A stretch of 25,231 bases of DNA, from NCBI GenBank assembly GCA_002405875.1, contig DHMR01000027.1, forward strand, positions 1 to 25,231, written 5' to 3'. Position 1 is the stretch's first letter; the number at the start of each line of letters is the position of its first letter. This document shows positions 22,683-25,231 of this stretch, piece by piece. The position numbers were made by a program, and so were the translations under genes. The notes below the pieces were generated by a model, which searched no databases, had not been told where the DNA came from, and saw only the letters and a program-made list of their open reading frames with translations. The stretch comes from a bacterium UBA4637 (lineage in GTDB: Bacteria; Bacteroidota; Bacteroidia; Bacteroidales; Bacteroidaceae).

Positions 22683-22994
22683 ATGAATTTATTATTGCAA
22701 GCCCAAGGTGGCGCAGGTAGCATGAGCTTCCTCATCATGATGGTTGCCATCTTCGTTATTATGTGGTTTTTCATGATTCGCCCTCAGCAGAAGAAGCAGA
22801 AGGAAATCCGTAAGTTCCAGAACTCTCTTCAGGAAGGTTCCAAAGTGGTTACCGGTGGTGGTGTCTATGGCACTGTCAAGCGCATCAACTTGGAGCAGAA
22901 CACTGTTGACGTAGAGATTGCTCGTGGTGTCGTAATTACCGTAGCCAAGGGCTACGTGTTTGCTGATGCTACCGCTCAGACTCCTAATGCATAA
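22683..22994 (+). CDS. yajC: Preprotein translocase subunit YajC
   Basis: A 103-residue protein with one N-terminal transmembrane helix (FLIMMVAIFVIMWFFMI), then the signature RPQQKKQKE, FQNSLQEGSKVVTGGGVYGTVKRI and VDVEIARGVVITVAKGYV. YajC associates with SecDF and SecYEG at the inner membrane and assists protein export. It lies 83 bases after nusB in A/T-rich sequence. Its stop codon overlaps the start of the next gene by 8 bases, so the two are coupled. Confidence 0.96.
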   Translation: MNLLLQAQGGAGSMSFLIMMVAIFVIMWFFMIRPQQKKQKEIRKFQNSLQEGSKVVTGGGVYGTVKRINLEQNTVDVEIARGVVITVAKGYVFADATAQTPNA

Positions 22995-23967
22995 CATAGG
23001 GAACATATTCAGGGAAATTAGAAACTTTTTGTTCAGTACGATGAACAAGGAGTTTCTGATTTTTTTGTTCTTTCTCTTGTTGAGTGGCACCTTCTGGTTG
23101 ATGATGGCGCTCAATGAAACTTACGAGAAGGAATTCGATATTCCTGTGCGCCTCGTTGGGGTTCCGAAGAATGCTGTCATGACGGGCGATCCGCCTGATA
23201 CCGTGCATGTGGTCATTCGTGACAAGGGATTCACCCTGGTTACTTATGAGTATGGTAAGTCGTTCCGGCCGCTGATTTTCAAGTTCGCTTCTTATGCGGA
23301 TGAGGATCAAGGACACGGGGTGATTCCCAATGCCGATGTCGTCAGACTGGTGCAACCTCAACTTTATGGTTCGAGCAAATTGCTGTCTGTCAAGCCGGAT
23401 AAGCTAGATTTTTATTTCACGTACGGCGCGTCCAAGCAAGTGCCTGTCAAGTTCCGTGGACGAATCACGACGAGCAAGACCTACTATCTGGCTCATACGG
23501 AATTCATGCCAGGGATGGTGACGGTCTATGCCAACAAGAAACAGTTGGATCAGTTGAGGTATGTGGAAATAGAGCCGTTTAATTATCGCAACTTGCAGGA
23601 TACCATCCACCAAAATGTGAGATTGCAGAAGATCAGGGGTGTGAAGATGGTGCCTAACACGGTGCGCCTGTCCGTCTACCCCGATGTCCTGACCGAGGAA
23701 TCTGTCGATGTGCCTGTCTCTGCCATCAATATGCCGGCAGGTATGGTACTTCGTACCTTCCCTTCGAGGGTAACGGTGCGTTTCACGGTGGGGGCAAGTT
23801 TGTTTAGGACAATCAGTCCCGACCAGTTCAAGGTGGTGGTCGATTATGACGAACTTACGGCCAATCCTTCCGACAAATGCACTTTGCAGCTTCGGAGTGT
23901 ACCTCGCACAGTGAGCAAGGCCAAGTTGGAGATTGATAAGGTCGATTATCTGCTGGAGCAGCAATAG
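22987..23967 (+). CDS. YbbR domain-containing membrane-anchored protein
   Basis: A 326-residue protein with a short cytoplasmic start (NIFREIRNFLFSTMNKEF), one membrane helix (LIFLFFLLLSGTFWLMMAL) and a periplasmic part with YbbR-like repeats (for example YEKEFDIPVRLVGVP, VPVKFRGRI, SVDVPVSAINMPAGM). In Firmicutes the YbbR protein CdaR regulates the diadenylate cyclase CdaA. Here no cdaA gene is adjacent, so the role is unproven. In Bacteroidetes it is regularly found between yajC and coaE. The start at 22987 overlaps yajC by 8 bases and gives the usual N-terminus. In-frame starts at 22960 (inside yajC) and 23041 (at MNKEF) are less likely. Confidence 0.88.
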   Translation: MHNIGNIFREIRNFLFSTMNKEFLIFLFFLLLSGTFWLMMALNETYEKEFDIPVRLVGVPKNAVMTGDPPDTVHVVIRDKGFTLVTYEYGKSFRPLIFKFASYADEDQGHGVIPNADVVRLVQPQLYGSSKLLSVKPDKLDFYFTYGASKQVPVKFRGRITTSKTYYLAHTEFMPGMVTVYANKKQLDQLRYVEIEPFNYRNLQDTIHQNVRLQKIRGVKMVPNTVRLSVYPDVLTEESVDVPVSAINMPAGMVLRTFPSRVTVRFTVGASLFRTISPDQFKVVVDYDELTANPSDKCTLQLRSVPRTVSKAKLEIDKVDYLLEQQ

Positions 23968-24015
23968 AGATGGTCGGCTTTCGGAAATGATGTAAATACT
24001 TAGGCGTTGGTAAGC

Positions 24016-24582
24016 ATGAAGATAGCTATAACTGGAGGAATCGGAAGTGGCAAGAGCTATGTTTGCCGGGAACTGGCAAAATGTGGCATTCAAGTCTATG
24101 ACTGTGATGCTGCCGCCAAACGTTTGATGGCAAGCAATCAGCAGTTGCAAAGAGACTTGTGTGACTTGGTGGGCGAGGACGTGTACCAAGGGGGCGTGTT
24201 GCAAAAGCCGGTGCTGGCCAAGTATCTCCTGGCGAGCGAGGGGCATAAGCAGGCCGTCAACGATGTGGTGCATCCTGCCGTGGCTCGTGACTTTGAGCGG
24301 AGCGGCATGGATTGGTTGGAGAGTGCCATCCTCTTTGACAGTGGCTTCGACCGTCGCACTCACTTCGACTATAAAGTCTGCGTGACGGCTCCGACGGAAG
24401 TGCGTGTTGCCAGGGTGATGGCTCGTGATCGAATCAGTCGGGAAAAGACGTTGGAATGGATCCATGCCCAATTGCCACAGGAAAAGGTGAAGGCCATGTG
24501 TGACTTTGAAATTGTGAATGATGGAGAAGCGGACATAGCTCGACAGGTGTGTCTTTTGTTACAGTCTGTCAATTTTAGATAG
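24016..24582 (+). CDS. coaE: Dephospho-CoA kinase
   Basis: A 188-residue protein with Walker A GGIGSGKS (6-13), VYDCDAAAKRLM (nucleotide/CoA site), VVHPAVARDFE and ESAILFDSGFDRRTHFD. The lid carries ARVMARDRISREKTLEWIHAQLPQEKV and the end EIVNDGEADI. These match CoaE, which uses ATP to phosphorylate the ribose 3'-OH of dephospho-CoA in the last step of CoA synthesis. A TTG at 24007 also opens the frame, but ATG 24016 gives the normal start MKIAITGG. It follows the YbbR gene by 48 bases and is in the same operon. Confidence 0.96.
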   Translation: MKIAITGGIGSGKSYVCRELAKCGIQVYDCDAAAKRLMASNQQLQRDLCDLVGEDVYQGGVLQKPVLAKYLLASEGHKQAVNDVVHPAVARDFERSGMDWLESAILFDSGFDRRTHFDYKVCVTAPTEVRVARVMARDRISREKTLEWIHAQLPQEKVKAMCDFEIVNDGEADIARQVCLLLQSVNFR

Positions 24583-24622
24583 AAAGATAGTATCTTGATG
24601 AAATGAAAAAGATAGTATCTTG
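24583..24622. repeat. Tandem pair of palindromic 15-mers before the DUF5606 gene
   Basis: AAAGATAGTATCTTG occurs at 24583-24597 and again at 24608-24622, 25 bases apart. Each copy holds the perfect inverted repeat AAGATA-G-TATCTT. The second copy also gives TATCTTGG, one base from a -7 element. The pair may be an operator with promoter. No -33 TTTG is seen at the right spacing. Confidence 0.65.
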
Positions 24623-24672
24623 GTAGAGTAAAAGAATAAAAATATATAAAATAAAAATTGAATTTAAAGAAA

Positions 24673-25128
24673 ATGGAAACAATTCTTGCAATTGCAGGCA
24701 AACCAGGCCTTTACAAACTGGTATCTCGTGGAAACAGAAACCTCATCGTGGAGACCATCGATGAGACTCACAAGCGTATCCCGGCTTTCGCCACCGACCG
24801 TGTGACAAGCCTTGGCGACATCGCTATGTATACAGACGCTGACGAAATCGCTCTTTGGGAAGTGTTGGAGAGCGTAGGCAAGAAGGAAAACAGCCAGGTA
24901 AGCAGCCTCAACTACAAGAAGTGCCCAGCCGAGGAACTTCACGCTTATTTCGCAGAGGTGTTGCCTAACTACGACCGTGATCGCGTGCACGACAGCGACA
25001 TCAAGAAGTTGCTCCAGTGGTACAACATCCTCGTGAAGAACGGCATCACCGACTTCAAGGCTACTTTGGCTCCTACTCAGGGCGACAATGTAGACGATCG
25101 CCAGGAGGAAGAGGCAGCAGCTGAGTAA
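24673..25128 (+). CDS. DUF5606 domain-containing protein
   Basis: A 151-residue soluble protein opening METILAIAGKPGLYKLVSRG, with IVETIDETHKRIPAF, SLGDIAMYTDADEIALWEVL and a C-terminal helical part, LLQWYNILVKNGITDF. It ends in an acidic tail (RQEEEAAAE). This is the Bacteroidetes DUF5606 family. The compact beta N-terminal part recalls small Sm/SH3-like barrels, but the function is unknown. ATG 24673 is preceded by TTTAAAGAAA; a TTG at 24658 is a less likely start. It lies 90 bases after coaE. The palindromic repeats between them suggest its own control. A strong terminator follows. Confidence 0.9.
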   Translation: METILAIAGKPGLYKLVSRGNRNLIVETIDETHKRIPAFATDRVTSLGDIAMYTDADEIALWEVLESVGKKENSQVSSLNYKKCPAEELHAYFAEVLPNYDRDRVHDSDIKKLLQWYNILVKNGITDFKATLAPTQGDNVDDRQEEEAAAE

Positions 25129-25151
25129 TCCCTATACATTATTATATATAT

Positions 25152-25187
25152 AAAGGCAATGTTCCCATCGAACATTGCCTTTTTTTA
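25152..25187 (+). terminator. Intrinsic terminator ending the nusB-coaE-DUF5606 run
   Basis: The arms GGCAATGTTC (25155-25164) and GAACATTGCC (25170-25179) pair perfectly over 10 bp with loop CCATC, followed by seven T. It lies 26 bases after the DUF5606 stop. Confidence 0.92.
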
Positions 25188-25231
25188 GTTAAAATAACGC
25201 CTAAAAAAGCAAAAAATAGCAGAATGATGCT

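Noticed and set aside
23404..24471. A 355-residue minus-strand frame across the YbbR and coaE genes
   Set aside because: It spans two recognised genes and their intergenic gap in antisense, with no motif or promoter.

Overview
The window looks like the chromosome of a Bacteroidales bacterium, most likely a Prevotellaceae member (Prevotella/Segatella type). The evidence is the gene content: a one-protein hybrid two-component regulator, a TonB-dependent receptor with DUF5689-type lipoproteins, an extended NusB, the nusB-yajC-ybbR-coaE order, a DUF5606 protein, and lipoprotein signal peptides. Promoters also fit the Bacteroidetes consensus: TTTG, 19-20 bases, TAnnTTTG occurs upstream of seven transcription units, and an eighth has TTG at the -33 position. 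The genus is inference from gene content and moderate GC. No rRNA, tRNA, CRISPR array, insertion sequence or phage gene was seen.

Layout. 1-5000: a glutathione peroxidase and a large hybrid regulator, both on the minus strand. The regulator keeps sensor propeller, Y_Y_Y, membrane, HisKA-like, receiver and AraC parts but has no room for an ATPase domain. 5064-5813: an unrecognised acidic lipoprotein, divergent from the regulator. 5900-6880: a NUC1-type nuclease lipoprotein. 7022-7427: type B ribosomal protein L31 with a structured leader. 7493-8256: a two-gene cassette of a 53-residue protein and a TacT-like acetyltransferase, resembling a toxin-antitoxin pair. 8433-13825: an operon read leftwards of a TonB-dependent receptor, a DUF5689 lipoprotein and an OB-fold lipoprotein. 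14029-16382, divergent from it: an exported endonuclease/exonuclease/phosphatase-fold enzyme, a uracil-DNA-glycosylase-like protein and uridine kinase.

16521-17866 (minus) is a short-chain dehydrogenase and a histidine phosphatase, with promoters interleaved with those of a divergent DUF308 membrane protein (17981-18643). 18786-19358 is a small outer-membrane barrel. 19634-21364 (minus) is a translation operon, L25/Ctc then peptidyl-tRNA hydrolase then an Hsp15-like S4 protein. Divergent from it, 21652-25128 holds NusB, YajC, a YbbR protein, dephospho-CoA kinase and a DUF5606 protein, closed by a clear terminator.

The most interesting reading is that the surface nuclease, the receptor/lipoprotein operon, the exported phosphoesterase and uridine kinase form a neighbourhood for scavenging extracellular nucleic acids or nucleotides. 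That link is inference from proximity and family. Other items worth checking are the ATPase-less hybrid regulator, the small-ORF/GNAT cassette, the L31 leader and a possible small RNA at about 811-922.
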